Assembly (NCBI RefSeq): GCF_032268605.1
Contig: NZ_CP130318.1
Span: 620,001 to 684,000 of the forward strand
Direction of reading: 5' to 3'
DNA from: Paenibacillus aurantius
Lineage (GTDB): Bacteria; Bacillota; Bacilli; Paenibacillales; NBRC-103111
DNA: 64,000 bases
The position numbers and the translations under genes were made by a program. Below the pieces are notes generated by a model that saw only the letters and a program-made list of their open reading frames with translations, had not been told where the DNA came from and searched no databases. Of this stretch, positions 33,833 to 42,745 are shown in pieces (position 1 is the first letter of the stretch; each line of letters opens with the position of its first letter).

Positions 33833-35245
33833 TCAAGGCAGCACCACGCGGACGGCCGTCCCGTGCCCTTCCTCGCTTTGGATATGGATAGCTCCGTGAT
33901 GCAGCTTAACGATCCGGGCGCAGATCGACAGCCCGAGCCCTGCTCCGGACTGCGGAGAGGTCCGGGTCTCCTCGGCGGTATAGAACGGCTCGAATACCCG
34001 GGGGAGGTCCTTCGCCGCAATGCCTTGGCCTTCATCCCGGACTTCCACCTCACAGCCGCCCGATTCCGCGGGCCCGCAGCTCAGGTAAATCCGGCCGCCG
34101 GGCTCGGAGGCCTTTACAGCGTTATCGAGCAGATTGGTGAGCACGACCTTCATCAAATCTTGATCGATGGCCGCCACCGCCGGTTCCGCCGTTACCTCGA
34201 GCTCCAGGTTGTTCCCGAGGAGCAGGGGACGGAACGTTTCCTCCGCTTCCCGACACAGAAGAGAGAGGTCATGCCGGTCGAGCGGCAGGCTCCGGTTGTC
34301 TAGCAGGATCAGGTCCATCAGCCGGAAGGAGAGCGACTCCAGACGCTTCCCTTCCTTGTAAATATAGTCGACCGCCCGCCGGGAATGATCGGGGCTGTGC
34401 TTCGTCGTGCGGAGGAACTCGGCATACCCGATGATCGAGGTTAGGGGAGTCTTCAGCTCGTGTGTCAGGCATTCGATAAAATGCTGCTTGGCCCGGGCGC
34501 TCCGATTGAGCTCCTCAAAGGTCGTCTCCACCGCGGCGGCCATGGTGTTCACGGATTGGGCCAGCACCCCGATTTCATCCCGGGAGCCGGCCTCGACACG
34601 GCTCGAATAGCCGCCCTTCGCAATGGCCTGAACCGATTGGGTCAAGTCGCGGATTGGACGGGTCAGGAACCAGGTCAAGACGAAGAGGGCGGCGGCGAGG
34701 AGAATGGCCAGGAATAAGTTGAGCCGGATATAGAAGCCGTACAGCGAGGTCCGGTCTGCATAGACGTTGGAGATGTCCCGGATATAGGTTAGTTTCCATT
34801 TCCGGTCGGTGATCAGGCTCGTGACGAACAGATAACTGCTATTTCCAATATCCCGGATAATGTACTGCCGTTTATCGGGCAGCGGATTGGCAAGCTCCTC
34901 CCGGGGGCCATCGTAAGAAAAGGGGAAAGTGCTGTAGACGGTCTTGTTCTGGTTGTCGAGCAGCTCCAGGTAGACCCCTTTCTGATCGAAATAACGGGTA
35001 TAATCCCGAAAAAGAAATTGAAGAAATTCCCGCGCCTGCTGCTCCGAGTAGCCGAACTTGTCCATGGTGTAGCTGCTGTTGGCCGCAAGCACCGACTGGA
35101 CAACGAGCTGCTCGTTCAACCCGCGCTCCACTTCTTTCTCGAGAGTTGTCCGAAAGCTGCGCTGGATCAGGAAGACCATGCTGGCATTGAAGGCGAGTTC
35201 GAATAGCAGGAAGGTGCAGAGAAAAATTTTGTGCCAGAGCTTCAT
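33833..35245 (-). CDS. Sensor histidine kinase of two-component system
   Basis: 470 aa. Membrane segments at about 6-26 and 168-190 flank an extracellular sensor domain. HAMP domain follows (RPIRDLTQSVQAIAKGGYSS), then H-box HELKTPLTSIIGYAEF and ATPase boxes NLLDNAVKA, DEGQGIAAKDL and GAGLGLSI. It phosphorylates the response regulator encoded upstream, with which it overlaps by 4 bases (ATGA). Signal unknown; the linked PepSY gene suggests an envelope cue. Confidence 0.93.
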   Translation of the reverse strand: MKLWHKIFLCTFLLFELAFNASMVFLIQRSFRTTLEKEVERGLNEQLVVQSVLAANSSYTMDKFGYSEQQAREFLQFLFRDYTRYFDQKGVYLELLDNQNKTVYSTFPFSYDGPREELANPLPDKRQYIIRDIGNSSYLFVTSLITDRKWKLTYIRDISNVYADRTSLYGFYIRLNLFLAILLAAALFVLTWFLTRPIRDLTQSVQAIAKGGYSSRVEAGSRDEIGVLAQSVNTMAAAVETTFEELNRSARAKQHFIECLTHELKTPLTSIIGYAEFLRTTKHSPDHSRRAVDYIYKEGKRLESLSFRLMDLILLDNRSLPLDRHDLSLLCREAEETFRPLLLGNNLELEVTAEPAVAAIDQDLMKVVLTNLLDNAVKASEPGGRIYLSCGPAESGGCEVEVRDEGQGIAAKDLPRVFEPFYTAEETRTSPQSGAGLGLSICARIVKLHHGAIHIQSEEGHGTAVRVVLP

Positions 35246-35910
35246 CCGTCCTCCTCCAGCCGGTAGCCGTATTTGTAGACCGTTTTGATTTTATCCGTCC
35301 ACTCGAGCTTCTTGCGAAGCTTCTGGATGTGCATGTCCACGGTGCGGGATTCCCCCATGTAATCGAAGTTCCAGACTACCTCCAGGATCTTCTCCCGGGT
35401 AAGGGCCCGGTTCTTGTTCCGGATCAGCAGCAGAAGCAGCTCGTATTCCTTTGGTGTCAGCTCCACGGGCTTGTTTGCCTTAAGCACCACCCGTTCCGTC
35501 AACTGGATTTCAACGTCATCCAGCCGGTACGCTTCCTCCCGGCCGCCGGACGAGCGCCGGAGCACCGCTTCGATCCGGGCCAGCAGTTCCACGGCTTCGA
35601 ACGGCTTGACGATGTAATCGTCGGCTCCGGCCTTCAGTCCGTTCACGCGGTCCATCAGTCCGTTTCGGGCCGTCAGGAAGATGACGGGAATGCCCGAAGG
35701 ACGGATGAGGCGGACCAGCTCCAGGCCGTCTATCCCCGGAATCCGAATATCGAGTAGGACCAGATCGAACCGCGTCTCCTCCAGAGCGAGAAGGGCCGTA
35801 CGGCTGTCGAAAGCCTGAGCCCGGTCATATCCCGCCACCTCAAGATTCAGGGCGATCAGATCCGATATGGCCGGATCGTCCTCCACAATCAGAATCTTTA
35901 CCCTTTCCAT
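35242..35910 (-). CDS. OmpR-family response regulator
   Basis: 222 aa. Receiver domain with acidic pair VEDD, phosphoacceptor aspartate in LVLLDIRIPG, T in IFLTAR and K in DYIVKPF; C-terminal winged helix (ELTPKEYELLLLLIRN, then VDMHIQKLRKKL). First gene of the operon with the kinase. Its promoter contains the direct repeat shared with the PepSY gene, so autoregulation is likely. Confidence 0.94.
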   Translation of the reverse strand: MERVKILIVEDDPAISDLIALNLEVAGYDRAQAFDSRTALLALEETRFDLVLLDIRIPGIDGLELVRLIRPSGIPVIFLTARNGLMDRVNGLKAGADDYIVKPFEAVELLARIEAVLRRSSGGREEAYRLDDVEIQLTERVVLKANKPVELTPKEYELLLLLIRNKNRALTREKILEVVWNFDYMGESRTVDMHIQKLRKKLEWTDKIKTVYKYGYRLEEDG

Positions 35911-35968
35911 AGGCTGGAATCTCCTCTTCCTTGTAATGGTACTTATCTCTCTAAGCGAACATCTTCAT

Positions 35969-36010
35969 TATATAAAAAAGGACGGGCGAAAGTTGTCAAC
36001 AAGTCGTAAA
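35969..36010 (-). promoter_or_regulatory. Promoter and operator of response-regulator gene
   Basis: Minus strand TTTACGACTTGTTGACAA at 36010-35993, i.e. TTTACG-N5-TTGACA, with a TATA-rich -10 near 35969-35976. Confidence 0.55.
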
Positions 36011-36024
36011 GAACACCTGGCCAT

Positions 36025-36058
36025 GAAAAAAGACCCGCCTCCAAGAGGCGGGTCTTCT
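36025..36058. terminator. Terminator downstream of superoxide dismutase
   Basis: Stem AAGACCCGCCT/AGGCGGGTCTT with loop CCAAG; poly-A on the left serves as the T run for the minus-strand dismutase gene. Confidence 0.88.
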
Positions 36059-36084
36059 CAAGTCATACCGGGTATGACCCCGTA

Positions 36085-36699
36085 TTACTTCTTCGCAGCT
36101 TCATAACGCTGGTTAACGGCATCCCAGTTAACCACGTTCCAGAAAGCACCGATGTAATCCGGGCGCTTGTTCTGGTATTTCAGGTAGTAAGCATGCTCCC
36201 ATACGTCCAGACCGAGGATAGGAGTCAAGCCTTCCATCAGCGGGCTGTCCTGGTTAGGCGTGCTGGATACGCCCAGCTTGCCGCTCTTGTCGACGGTGAG
36301 CCAAGCCCAGCCGCTTCCGAAGCGCGTGGTTGCTGCTTTAGCGAAAGCTTCCTTGAAGGCATCAAAGCCGCCCAGCTCGCTGTCGATCGCTTGAGCGATA
36401 GCGCCCGTAGGCTGTCCGCCGCCGTTAGGTCCGATAACTTCCCAGAACAGGGAGTGGTTCGCATGTCCGCCGCCGTTGTTGCGGACGGCCGTGCGAATGC
36501 TTTCCGGTACGCTGTTCAGGTCGCTGATCAGGTCTTCGATGCTTTTGTCTTGCAGCTCAGGAGCGCTTTCCAAAGCGGCGTTCAGGTTCGTTACGTAAGT
36601 GTTATGATGACGGTCATGGTGGATTTCCATCGTTTGAGCGTCGATGTGCGGTTCCAGGGCATTGTTAGGGTAAGGTAGAGCCGGTAGTTGATGAGCCAT
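36085..36699 (-). CDS. sodA: Superoxide dismutase (Mn/Fe)
   Basis: 204 aa, full length. Metal ligands: first His in [12 protein letters not shown], second His in NHSLFW, Asp and His in [11 protein letters not shown]. It converts superoxide to hydrogen peroxide in the cytoplasm. Start at 36699 behind AGGAGGG; the 13-residue longer frame is unsupported. A second, fused dismutase is encoded at 45,210. Confidence 0.96.
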   Translation of the reverse strand: MAHQLPALPYPNNALEPHIDAQTMEIHHDRHHNTYVTNLNAALESAPELQDKSIEDLISDLNSVPESIRTAVRNNGGGHANHSLFWEVIGPNGGGQPTGAIAQAIDSELGGFDAFKEAFAKAATTRFGSGWAWLTVDKSGKLGVSSTPNQDSPLMEGLTPILGLDVWEHAYYLKYQNKRPDYIGAFWNVVNWDAVNQRYEAAKK

Positions 36700-36744
36700 T
36701 TCGTAAATCCCTCCTGTAATATGTAAGGTTTTGGACACGCCCCT

Positions 36745-36785
36745 ATTATCCTCTAATTTCTATAATAAATCAACATGTATGTTGA
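36745..36785 (-). promoter_or_regulatory. sodA promoter with overlapping dyad
   Basis: Minus strand TTGATT (36773-36768), 17-base spacer, GATAAT (36750-36745). A TCAACAT-N2-ATGTTGA dyad at 36770-36785 covers the -35 box. Confidence 0.55.
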
Positions 36786-36965
36786 CTAAGTCCCTTGCTT
36801 GCGGCTGACCAGCTCATCGACAATTTGGTGATGAATATGGTTGCCCTGCTCATTGAGCCAGGGAGACACGTCGCTCAGCACCTCATGATAGAAAGCGAGC
36901 TCCTCGCTCGTCCAGTCGTCGGGTTTTAGCTCGCTAAGGTCCACAAGCCGGCGGAAATCCGCCAT
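36786..36965 (-). CDS. Small conserved-looking protein, 59 aa
   Basis: ATG at 36965, six bases after GGAGGG. Sequence starts MADFRRLVDLSELKPDDW and continues with acidic, amphipathic helices and a histidine-rich part (GNHIHHQIVDE). No family recognised. Its stop lies in the sodA promoter region, so it may be transcribed with sodA from an upstream promoter. Confidence 0.65.
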   Translation of the reverse strand: MADFRRLVDLSELKPDDWTSEELAFYHEVLSDVSPWLNEQGNHIHHQIVDELVSRKQGT

Positions 36966-37072
36966 AGCTATCCCTCCTTTCCTGCGGGAATGTACCTTCC
37001 TAAGGATGGTTTAAAAAAGACCGATTTATACCAATCCGCCAGACGGGGAGGGAAGGGACTTCCAAAAGAAAT

Positions 37073-37100
37073 TGAAAACGCTTAAATTAAAGCGTTTTCA
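37073..37100. promoter_or_regulatory. Hairpin with two cre-like halves
   Basis: TGAAAACGCTT and AAGCGTTTTCA form an 11-bp inverted repeat around AAATTA. Each half resembles a CcpA cre site (TGWAANCGNTNWCA). There is no T run, so a terminator is less likely. The remaining 37101-37299 shows nothing else. Confidence 0.4.
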
Positions 37101-37299
37101 AGCGAATTTTAGATTTTTTCTGCCTTTTCATGATTTTTTCGTTAATTCTTGCAGGAAATCATCGCTTTTTGTCGTAATTACTATACAGACCGTCTTTTCC
37201 GGGACGAGCCATGCTTCCGGAACAAGGCTTCAGACGTGTTTCCAAGCGGGTAGGCAACAGGAATTTCCCCAAATAAGAATGACATAGGAGAGGCCCTTC

Positions 37300-37722
37300 A
37301 TGAACGTTCGATCTTTTCGCTTGTCGGATTACGTTGCGGTAAACGGATTGCTGGAGCAGGTTTTGTCGGAAGTCTGCTACCAGGAAACGAAGGATGCTCT
37401 TGCCAAACAGCTGTCCTGGGACAGTGACCTGGTTCTCATCGCCGTGGAAGAAGAACAGGTGGTCGGGGTGATTATCGGTACCATCGACAACAACAAAGGC
37501 TACTATTACCGGATCGCCGTCCATGCCGAACACCGTCGCAAAGGAATCGGCAAAGCGTTGATTCATTCGCTTAAACAGCGCTTCGAACAGCGCAAGGTCA
37601 GCCGCATCCTCATCACGGTGGACGAGCACAACGAACCGATCCTTCCGGTTTATGAATCGGCCGGCTGGTTCGAGCGGGATTTCGCCCGGATGGCGGAACG
37701 CCGCCTAAGCATCATGGCTTGA
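37300..37722 (+). CDS. GNAT family N-acetyltransferase
   Basis: 140 aa. Acetyl-CoA motif IAVHAEHRRKGIGKALI (R-R-x-G-I-G), followed by the ITVDEHNEPILPVYESAGW motif B of the GNAT fold. Substrate unknown. GGAGAGG precedes the ATG. Monocistronic with its own terminator. Confidence 0.88.
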   Translation: MNVRSFRLSDYVAVNGLLEQVLSEVCYQETKDALAKQLSWDSDLVLIAVEEEQVVGVIIGTIDNNKGYYYRIAVHAEHRRKGIGKALIHSLKQRFEQRKVSRILITVDEHNEPILPVYESAGWFERDFARMAERRLSIMA

Positions 37723-37756
37723 TTCCTGACGGATAAAAACGTACATACCTCCTATA

Positions 37757-37803
37757 GAAGCATATCCGCGCCGTTGCAATTCCCGGCCGGATATGCTTTT
37801 CTT
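37757..37803 (+). terminator. Terminator of GNAT gene
   Basis: AAGCATATCCG/CGGATATGCTT with a long GC-rich loop, followed by TTCTTTT. Confidence 0.8.
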
Positions 37804-37860
37804 TTAATATATCCTTAACCCAAGATCGGGCAGAAGACCATTGGAAAGGCCGGAACGACT

Positions 37861-38409
37861 ATGACGACTCCCCCTAATTATATAATCAAGAGCTTCAAGC
37901 ATAACGGCCGCCTTCACCGCATGTGGCTGAACAACCTGCGCGTGCCCGACGAGCTGCTCGGACCTGGGCTGGCGGATGAGAAGATGATTGTAACGGTTAA
38001 CTGCCACAGCCGGATTGTGGAAGCGGACGGGAGCGAATGGTACAGCAAGAACCCGGGCGTTTCTTTTTTTATCCCCGGTCAATGGTATAATATCGTTGCG
38101 CTTATTGAATCGGCGGGAATCCGGTATTACTGCAATATCGCTTCCCCGCCTTATGTGTACGGCCATGTGCTGACCTATATCGATTACGACCTTGATCTTA
38201 TCCGGACCCCTTCGGGAGAGAAGTATCTGGTGGATCAGGAAGAATACGAGCGTCACCGGATCAATTATCATTATTCCACGGCCGTCGAGGAGAAGGTGAA
38301 GGAGGGGCTGATGGCCCTGACGGAGCGGATGGACCGCCAGGGAACCCCTTTTCAGGACCGCGAGGTTCACCGGTATTACGAATGGTGGAAGAACCAGACG
38401 GACGTTTAA
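37861..38409 (+). CDS. ntdP: DUF402 nucleoside tri-/diphosphate phosphatase
   Basis: 182 aa, DUF402 family (YgaC/NtdP). Family residues: HRMWLNNL, VWYSKNPGVSFF-like EWYSKNPGVSFF, YYCNIASP and YIDYDLDLI with the metal-binding aspartates. Members hydrolyse nucleoside tri- and diphosphates with Mn2+/Mg2+. AAAGG upstream at a rather long spacing. It leads a run of co-directional genes to folE. Confidence 0.85.
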   Translation: MTTPPNYIIKSFKHNGRLHRMWLNNLRVPDELLGPGLADEKMIVTVNCHSRIVEADGSEWYSKNPGVSFFIPGQWYNIVALIESAGIRYYCNIASPPYVYGHVLTYIDYDLDLIRTPSGEKYLVDQEEYERHRINYHYSTAVEEKVKEGLMALTERMDRQGTPFQDREVHRYYEWWKNQTDV

Positions 38410-38434
38410 CGGATACTTATTATGGAGGTTAATG

Positions 38435-38872
38435 ATGAAGGATGTAACCATCTATACCGACGGCGCGTGCTCCGGCAATCCCGGACCGGGAGGCTGGGGA
38501 GCGGTGCTGTTCTACGGAGAGCACCATAAGGAGATGTCCGGAGGAGAGAAGCACACGACCAACAACCGCATGGAAATTCTCGCGGTCATCGAAGCGCTCC
38601 GGGTTCTGAAGGAGCCGTGCCGGGTGAGCGTCTACAGCGATTCGGCTTACGTGGTGAACTGCTTCCAGCAGAACTGGATCCGCGGCTGGCAGAAGAACGG
38701 CTGGGTCAACAGCAAGAAGCAGCCGGTGGAGAACCAGGATCTGTGGAAGCAGCTCATTGCCGAAATGCAGAAGCACCAAGTGGAGTATGTTAAGGTCAAA
38801 GGCCACAGCGACAACGAGTGGAACAACCGCTGCGACGAGCTCGCGAGAGGAGCGATCAAGCGGTTATCTTGA
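38435..38872 (+). CDS. rnhA: Ribonuclease HI
   Basis: 145 aa. Catalytic D-E-D-D: YTDGACSGNPGPGGWG, NNRMEILAV, SVYSDSAYVVN and NNRCDELAR. Includes the handle region WQKNGWVNSKKQPVENQDLW, so it is the E. coli-like type. It cuts RNA in RNA-DNA hybrids. GGAGG gives better spacing to the second ATG (38435) than to 38432. Confidence 0.95.
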   Translation: MKDVTIYTDGACSGNPGPGGWGAVLFYGEHHKEMSGGEKHTTNNRMEILAVIEALRVLKEPCRVSVYSDSAYVVNCFQQNWIRGWQKNGWVNSKKQPVENQDLWKQLIAEMQKHQVEYVKVKGHSDNEWNNRCDELARGAIKRLS

Positions 38873-38882
38873 GGTGAACATC

Positions 38883-40115
38883 ATGAAGACAGCAGAACGA
38901 GGACCCGCTTTTTGGCTCCGGCTCAAGCAGGAAATCCGGGAGGCGGCCCCGGGGCTAGGTATTGATAAAATCGGCTTCGCCTCCGCGGACCCGTTCACGG
39001 AGCTGAAGGAGATTCTCGTCCGGCACCGGGAGAAGGGCTACGAGTCCGGCTTCGAGGAGCCGGATCTCGAGAAGCGCGTGCACCCGGAGCGCAGCTTCGA
39101 GGAGCCCCGGTCGATCCTTGCGATCGCGGTGGCGTATCCGTCGAAGCTTCCGCCGAACCCGCCGCGCTCCGAGCCGGGAGCCTACCGCGGGATGATCTCG
39201 CGCTCCGCCTGGGGCGAGGACTACCACCGCGTGCTCCGGAGCCGCCTCGAGCGGCTTGAGGCGTTCATCCGCGAGCGGGTCCCCGACGCACGGATGGAGA
39301 GCATGGTCGACACCGGCGCGCTCGTCGACCGGGCCGTCGCGGAGCGGGCGGGCCTCGGCTGGAGCGGGAAGAACTGCGCCGTCATTACGCCGGAATGGGG
39401 GTCCTGGGTATACCTCGGGGAGATGATTACGAATCTCCCCTTTCCCCCGGACACGCCCGTGACGGAGGACTGCGGCGAATGCACGCTCTGTATCGACGCC
39501 TGCCCGACCGGAGCCCTCGTCGGCCCGGGGCAGCTGAACGCAAGCCGCTGCGTGTCGTTCGTCACGCAGACGAAGGGCCTAGTCGACGACGAGATGAAGA
39601 GGAAGATCGGCAACCGGCTGTACGGCTGCGACACGTGCCAGGTCGTCTGCCCGAAGAACAAGGGGATGAACTGGACCCACCAGCCGGAGCTGCAGCCGGA
39701 TCCCGAGCAGGTGAAGCCGCTGCTCGTTCCGCTTCTGACGATGGGCAACAAGGAGTTCAAGGAGCGCTACGGGACCAGTGCGGCTTCCTGGAGAGGGAAG
39801 AAGCCGATCCAGCGCAACGCGATTATCGCGCTCGGCAATTTCCGGGACAAGTCCTCGGTTCCCGTGCTGGCGGATCTGCTCCGGCGGGACCCCCGTCCGG
39901 AGATCCGGGCAACGGCGGCTTGGGCGCTCGGCCGGATCGGAGGACCCGAGGCGGCCGAAGCCCTGCGGGAAGCAGGGGAGCACGAACGCGAAGACTCGGT
40001 CCGGGGAGAGCTGGCCAAGGCCATACAAGCCGTTGAGGCAGCCGGGAGACCACCCCAGAGCCTTTCGCCAGGCGAGGAGAAGCAGCACGATGAACAGGGG
40101 AGCGTGAAACCGTGA
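38883..40115 (+). CDS. queG: Epoxyqueuosine reductase
   Basis: 410 aa. Two ferredoxin-type clusters: CGECTLCIDACPTGA and CDTCQVVCPKN; the cobalamin-binding N-terminal domain contains AYRGMISRSAWGEDYH and VDTGALVDRA. C-terminal HEAT-like repeat region follows. It makes queuosine in tRNA from epoxyqueuosine, the last step of the pathway. Start at 38883 behind GAGGTG. The stop overlaps the ogt start. Confidence 0.95.
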   Translation: MKTAERGPAFWLRLKQEIREAAPGLGIDKIGFASADPFTELKEILVRHREKGYESGFEEPDLEKRVHPERSFEEPRSILAIAVAYPSKLPPNPPRSEPGAYRGMISRSAWGEDYHRVLRSRLERLEAFIRERVPDARMESMVDTGALVDRAVAERAGLGWSGKNCAVITPEWGSWVYLGEMITNLPFPPDTPVTEDCGECTLCIDACPTGALVGPGQLNASRCVSFVTQTKGLVDDEMKRKIGNRLYGCDTCQVVCPKNKGMNWTHQPELQPDPEQVKPLLVPLLTMGNKEFKERYGTSAASWRGKKPIQRNAIIALGNFRDKSSVPVLADLLRRDPRPEIRATAAWALGRIGGPEAAEALREAGEHEREDSVRGELAKAIQAVEAAGRPPQSLSPGEEKQHDEQGSVKP

Positions 40116-40633
40116 CAACCATGTATTATGACGAGATCGAAACGCCCATTGGCCCGCTGGTCCTTTGCGCAGGTGAAGAGGGGCTGTGCCGCATCGAATT
40201 CGGCTCCTTCCGCAGAGGAGAACCGTTCCTGGAAGCGTGGAGCCGCAAATACACCGGGGCGGACCGGCTTGTCCGGGACGACCGGTTTCTGCAGCCTGCG
40301 GTGGACCAGCTGCAGCAGTATTTTGCCGGAGAGAGGACGGCGTTCGACCTGCCTATCCAGCTGTATGGAAGCGACTTCCAAGTCAAAGTATGGAGGGCCC
40401 TGACGGGCATTCCTTACGGGGAGACCCGGTCCTACAAAGAAATCGGCGAGGTCATCGGCGCCCCCAAAGCGGTCCGGGCCGTGGGCGGGGCGAACAACCG
40501 CAATCCGCTTCCCATCGTCGTTCCTTGTCACCGGGTGATCGGCTCCAACGGAGCGATGGTAGGGTATGGAGGCGGCTTGGCTATCAAAGAGCAGCTGCTC
40601 GGTCTTGAAGGATATGCTCAGGTGACGGCATGA
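40112..40633 (+). CDS. ogt: Methylated-DNA-protein cysteine methyltransferase
   Basis: 173 aa. Active site PIVVPCHRVIG with the methyl-accepting cysteine, preceded by the helix-turn-helix IPYGETRSYKEIGEVIG and the asparagine hinge GGANNRNP. It removes O6-methyl from guanine in a suicide reaction. The GTG at 40112 overlaps the queG stop (GTGA); an ATG at 40121 is an alternative. The stop overlaps the next gene. Confidence 0.94.
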   Translation: MTTMYYDEIETPIGPLVLCAGEEGLCRIEFGSFRRGEPFLEAWSRKYTGADRLVRDDRFLQPAVDQLQQYFAGERTAFDLPIQLYGSDFQVKVWRALTGIPYGETRSYKEIGEVIGAPKAVRAVGGANNRNPLPIVVPCHRVIGSNGAMVGYGGGLAIKEQLLGLEGYAQVTA

Positions 40634-41664
40634 GGGTCGTCTCGATGGATGCGGTGGAGCCGGGGCAATTTCTCGGCCGGACGGTGTTCTCCGGCAATGG
40701 GGCGGTTCTCCTGGCCGAAGGCGTTCAGCTCACGGTTTACATGATCAGCACGCTGAGAAGAATCGGAGTCACGATGCTGTACATCCAGGACCCGGCTTTT
40801 TCCGATGTGGAGATCGAAGAGGTCGTTTCCGAAGAGAGCAAGCGGGCGCTCATTACCCGGATGGGCGACATGATGGAGGCGGTCCGCTCCGGAAAAGATT
40901 TCAACACCCGCTCGATCAGCGTGGCCGTAGACCGGCTGCTGGAGGATGTGGTGCAGAACCGGGAGGTTCTCTTCCAGCTATCCGATATCCGCACGAAGGA
41001 CAATGCGATGTACCTGCATGCGCTGAATGTTAGCACGATGGCCGCCCTGATCGGGATCAACGCGGGGCTGAATCAGCTTCAGCTGAAGGAGCTGGTGATC
41101 GGAGCCCTTCTTCACGATATCGGGAAGACCGAAAGCATTACGGACGATACGTCGGAGGACCGGAAGAGGCACCATACGTGGCGGGGCTTCGAGCTTCTCA
41201 AGAACAAGAGAGAGTTCTCCCTGCTGATCGCCCACGTCGCCCTGCAGCATCACGAAGCGCCGGACGGCTCCGGTCTCCCGCGGGGACTGGACCGGGAAGG
41301 CATCCATCTCTATGCCCTCATCACGGCCGTCGCCAATACGTATGACAACCTTCTTAATAACGCCGCGACCGGCCAGGGCATGATGCCCCATGAAGCCTGC
41401 GAATACATGATGGCGCTGGCCGGGACGAAGCTGGACCGCGAGGTGCTGATTCATTTTCTGAGGACGGTTTCGATTTACCCGACGGGCAGCTCGGTTCGCT
41501 TGTCGACGAAGGAAACCGGGGTGGTGGTCGGCCAGCACCGGGGGCTTCCGGGAAGGCCGGTCGTCCGGGTGGTCCGTTCCGGTCACGAGAAGAACGATCT
41601 GGAAGTGAAAGAGATCGACCTGGCGCGCCACACGACCGTTTTTATTGAATCGGTCCAGCGGTGA
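40630..41664 (+). CDS. HD-GYP domain phosphodiesterase
   Basis: 344 aa, cytoplasmic. N-terminal ~120 residues include a DUF3391-like start. The HD domain carries LLHDIGKTES (HD), HTWRGFELL, and LQHHEAPDGSGLPRGL, where the usual GYP is GLP. Expected to hydrolyse c-di-GMP. It begins within the ogt stop (ATGA). With the c-di-GMP riboswitch at 58.6 kb it shows that this signal is in use. Confidence 0.88.
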   Translation: MRVVSMDAVEPGQFLGRTVFSGNGAVLLAEGVQLTVYMISTLRRIGVTMLYIQDPAFSDVEIEEVVSEESKRALITRMGDMMEAVRSGKDFNTRSISVAVDRLLEDVVQNREVLFQLSDIRTKDNAMYLHALNVSTMAALIGINAGLNQLQLKELVIGALLHDIGKTESITDDTSEDRKRHHTWRGFELLKNKREFSLLIAHVALQHHEAPDGSGLPRGLDREGIHLYALITAVANTYDNLLNNAATGQGMMPHEACEYMMALAGTKLDREVLIHFLRTVSIYPTGSSVRLSTKETGVVVGQHRGLPGRPVVRVVRSGHEKNDLEVKEIDLARHTTVFIESVQR

Positions 41665-41749
41665 TGGGGATTTACGGAACATTTGTGCCTGCCTTGGGGA
41701 CATGCTATGATAAGGGTTGAATTTACATTTTTGCTGAGGTGAACGAACG

Positions 41750-41956
41750 ATGGATATCGCGATTCCAATTATTACTCTGCTGGTGGGAGCCGTAGGCGGC
41801 TTTGCCGGTGGCGTGTTTTATTTGAAGAGACAGATGGAGAAAATGCAGAGTGATCCCGAAATGCTGGCGAAGATGGCGAAGCAGATGGGCTATAACATGA
41901 ACAAGCAGCAGATGGCCAAAGCCCAACAGATGATGAAGAACCGGAAATTCAAATAG
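41750..41956 (+). CDS. yneF: YneF family (UPF0154) membrane protein
   Basis: 68 aa with one N-terminal membrane segment (IPIITLLVGAVGGFAGGVFYL) and a cytoplasmic tail MEKMQSDPEMLAKMAKQMGYNMNKQQMAKA, the YneF pattern. Conserved in Bacillota, function unknown. GAGGTG upstream. Confidence 0.9.
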   Translation: MDIAIPIITLLVGAVGGFAGGVFYLKRQMEKMQSDPEMLAKMAKQMGYNMNKQQMAKAQQMMKNRKFK

Positions 41957-41986
41957 CGGGCCGGATGCCAATAGGGGGTGTCATAC

Positions 41987-42577
41987 ATGCTGTCCAGGGA
42001 AGTGAGGAACGACCGGGTAGCGGAGAACCGGGAGGAGATTGAAGGCCATGTCCGGGAGATTCTCCGGCTAATCGGAGAGGATCCCGCAAGAGAAGGCCTG
42101 AGGGATACGCCGGCCCGGGTGACGCGGATGTACGAGGAGATCTTCGGCGGGTACGACAAGGACTACGCGGAGATTCTCGGGGTTACGTTTGACGAGCAGC
42201 ATGAGGAGCTTGTCATTGTTAAAGATATTGTTTATTACAGCCAATGTGAGCATCACATGGCCCCATTCTTCGGCAAAATTCACATCGGGTATATCCCGAG
42301 CGGCAAAATCGCCGGCCTGAGCAAGTTCGCCCGGCTGGTAGACGTCGTCACCCGCCGCCTTCAGGTGCAGGAGCGGATCACCTCGGAGATTGCCAATATT
42401 ATGGAGGAAGTGCTCCAGCCTCACGGCGTCATGGTGGTCGTGGAAGGGGAGCACCTGTGCATGTGCGCCCGCGGCGTGAAGAAGTACGGCAGCAAGACCA
42501 TTACCTCCGGAGTACGGGGGAGCTTCCGGAAGGACGCGGCTCTGCGCTCGGAGTTCCTGTCGCTTATCAACCGCTAA
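41987..42577 (+). CDS. folE: GTP cyclohydrolase I
   Basis: 196 aa. Zinc and active-site motifs: [33 protein letters not shown] and [11 protein letters not shown]. It makes dihydroneopterin triphosphate for folate and, in the queuosine route, for preQ0. Start at 41987 behind GGGGG; a GTG at 41978 is less likely. Presence near queG fits queuosine synthesis. Confidence 0.95.
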   Translation: MLSREVRNDRVAENREEIEGHVREILRLIGEDPAREGLRDTPARVTRMYEEIFGGYDKDYAEILGVTFDEQHEELVIVKDIVYYSQCEHHMAPFFGKIHIGYIPSGKIAGLSKFARLVDVVTRRLQVQERITSEIANIMEEVLQPHGVMVVVEGEHLCMCARGVKKYGSKTITSGVRGSFRKDAALRSEFLSLINR

Positions 42578-42613
42578 ATCCCGGTTTCAGCAGGATTAGC
42601 CGATTTATTTTTT

Positions 42614-42656
42614 AATAAACGATCTCGTAGGATAGGATACGGGGTCGTTTTTTATT
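42614..42656 (+). terminator. Terminator of folE
   Basis: AAACGATC...GGTCGTTT stem with inner CGTA/TACG pairing, followed by TTTT. Confidence 0.75.
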
Positions 42657-42696
42657 TCGGGATGTTTTTATATGAGGATGAACCGTTAAATAAATC

Positions 42697-42726
42697 TTGA
42701 TAAATAGTCCTATATAGGACTATACT
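42697..42726 (+). promoter_or_regulatory. marR promoter with 20-bp operator
   Basis: TTGATA, 18-base spacer, TATACT. A perfect palindrome ATAGTCCTATATAGGACTAT at 42704-42723 fills the spacer and enters the -10 box: a typical MarR autorepression site. Confidence 0.75.
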
Positions 42727-42745
42727 ATATGATGAGGTGTTAGTA

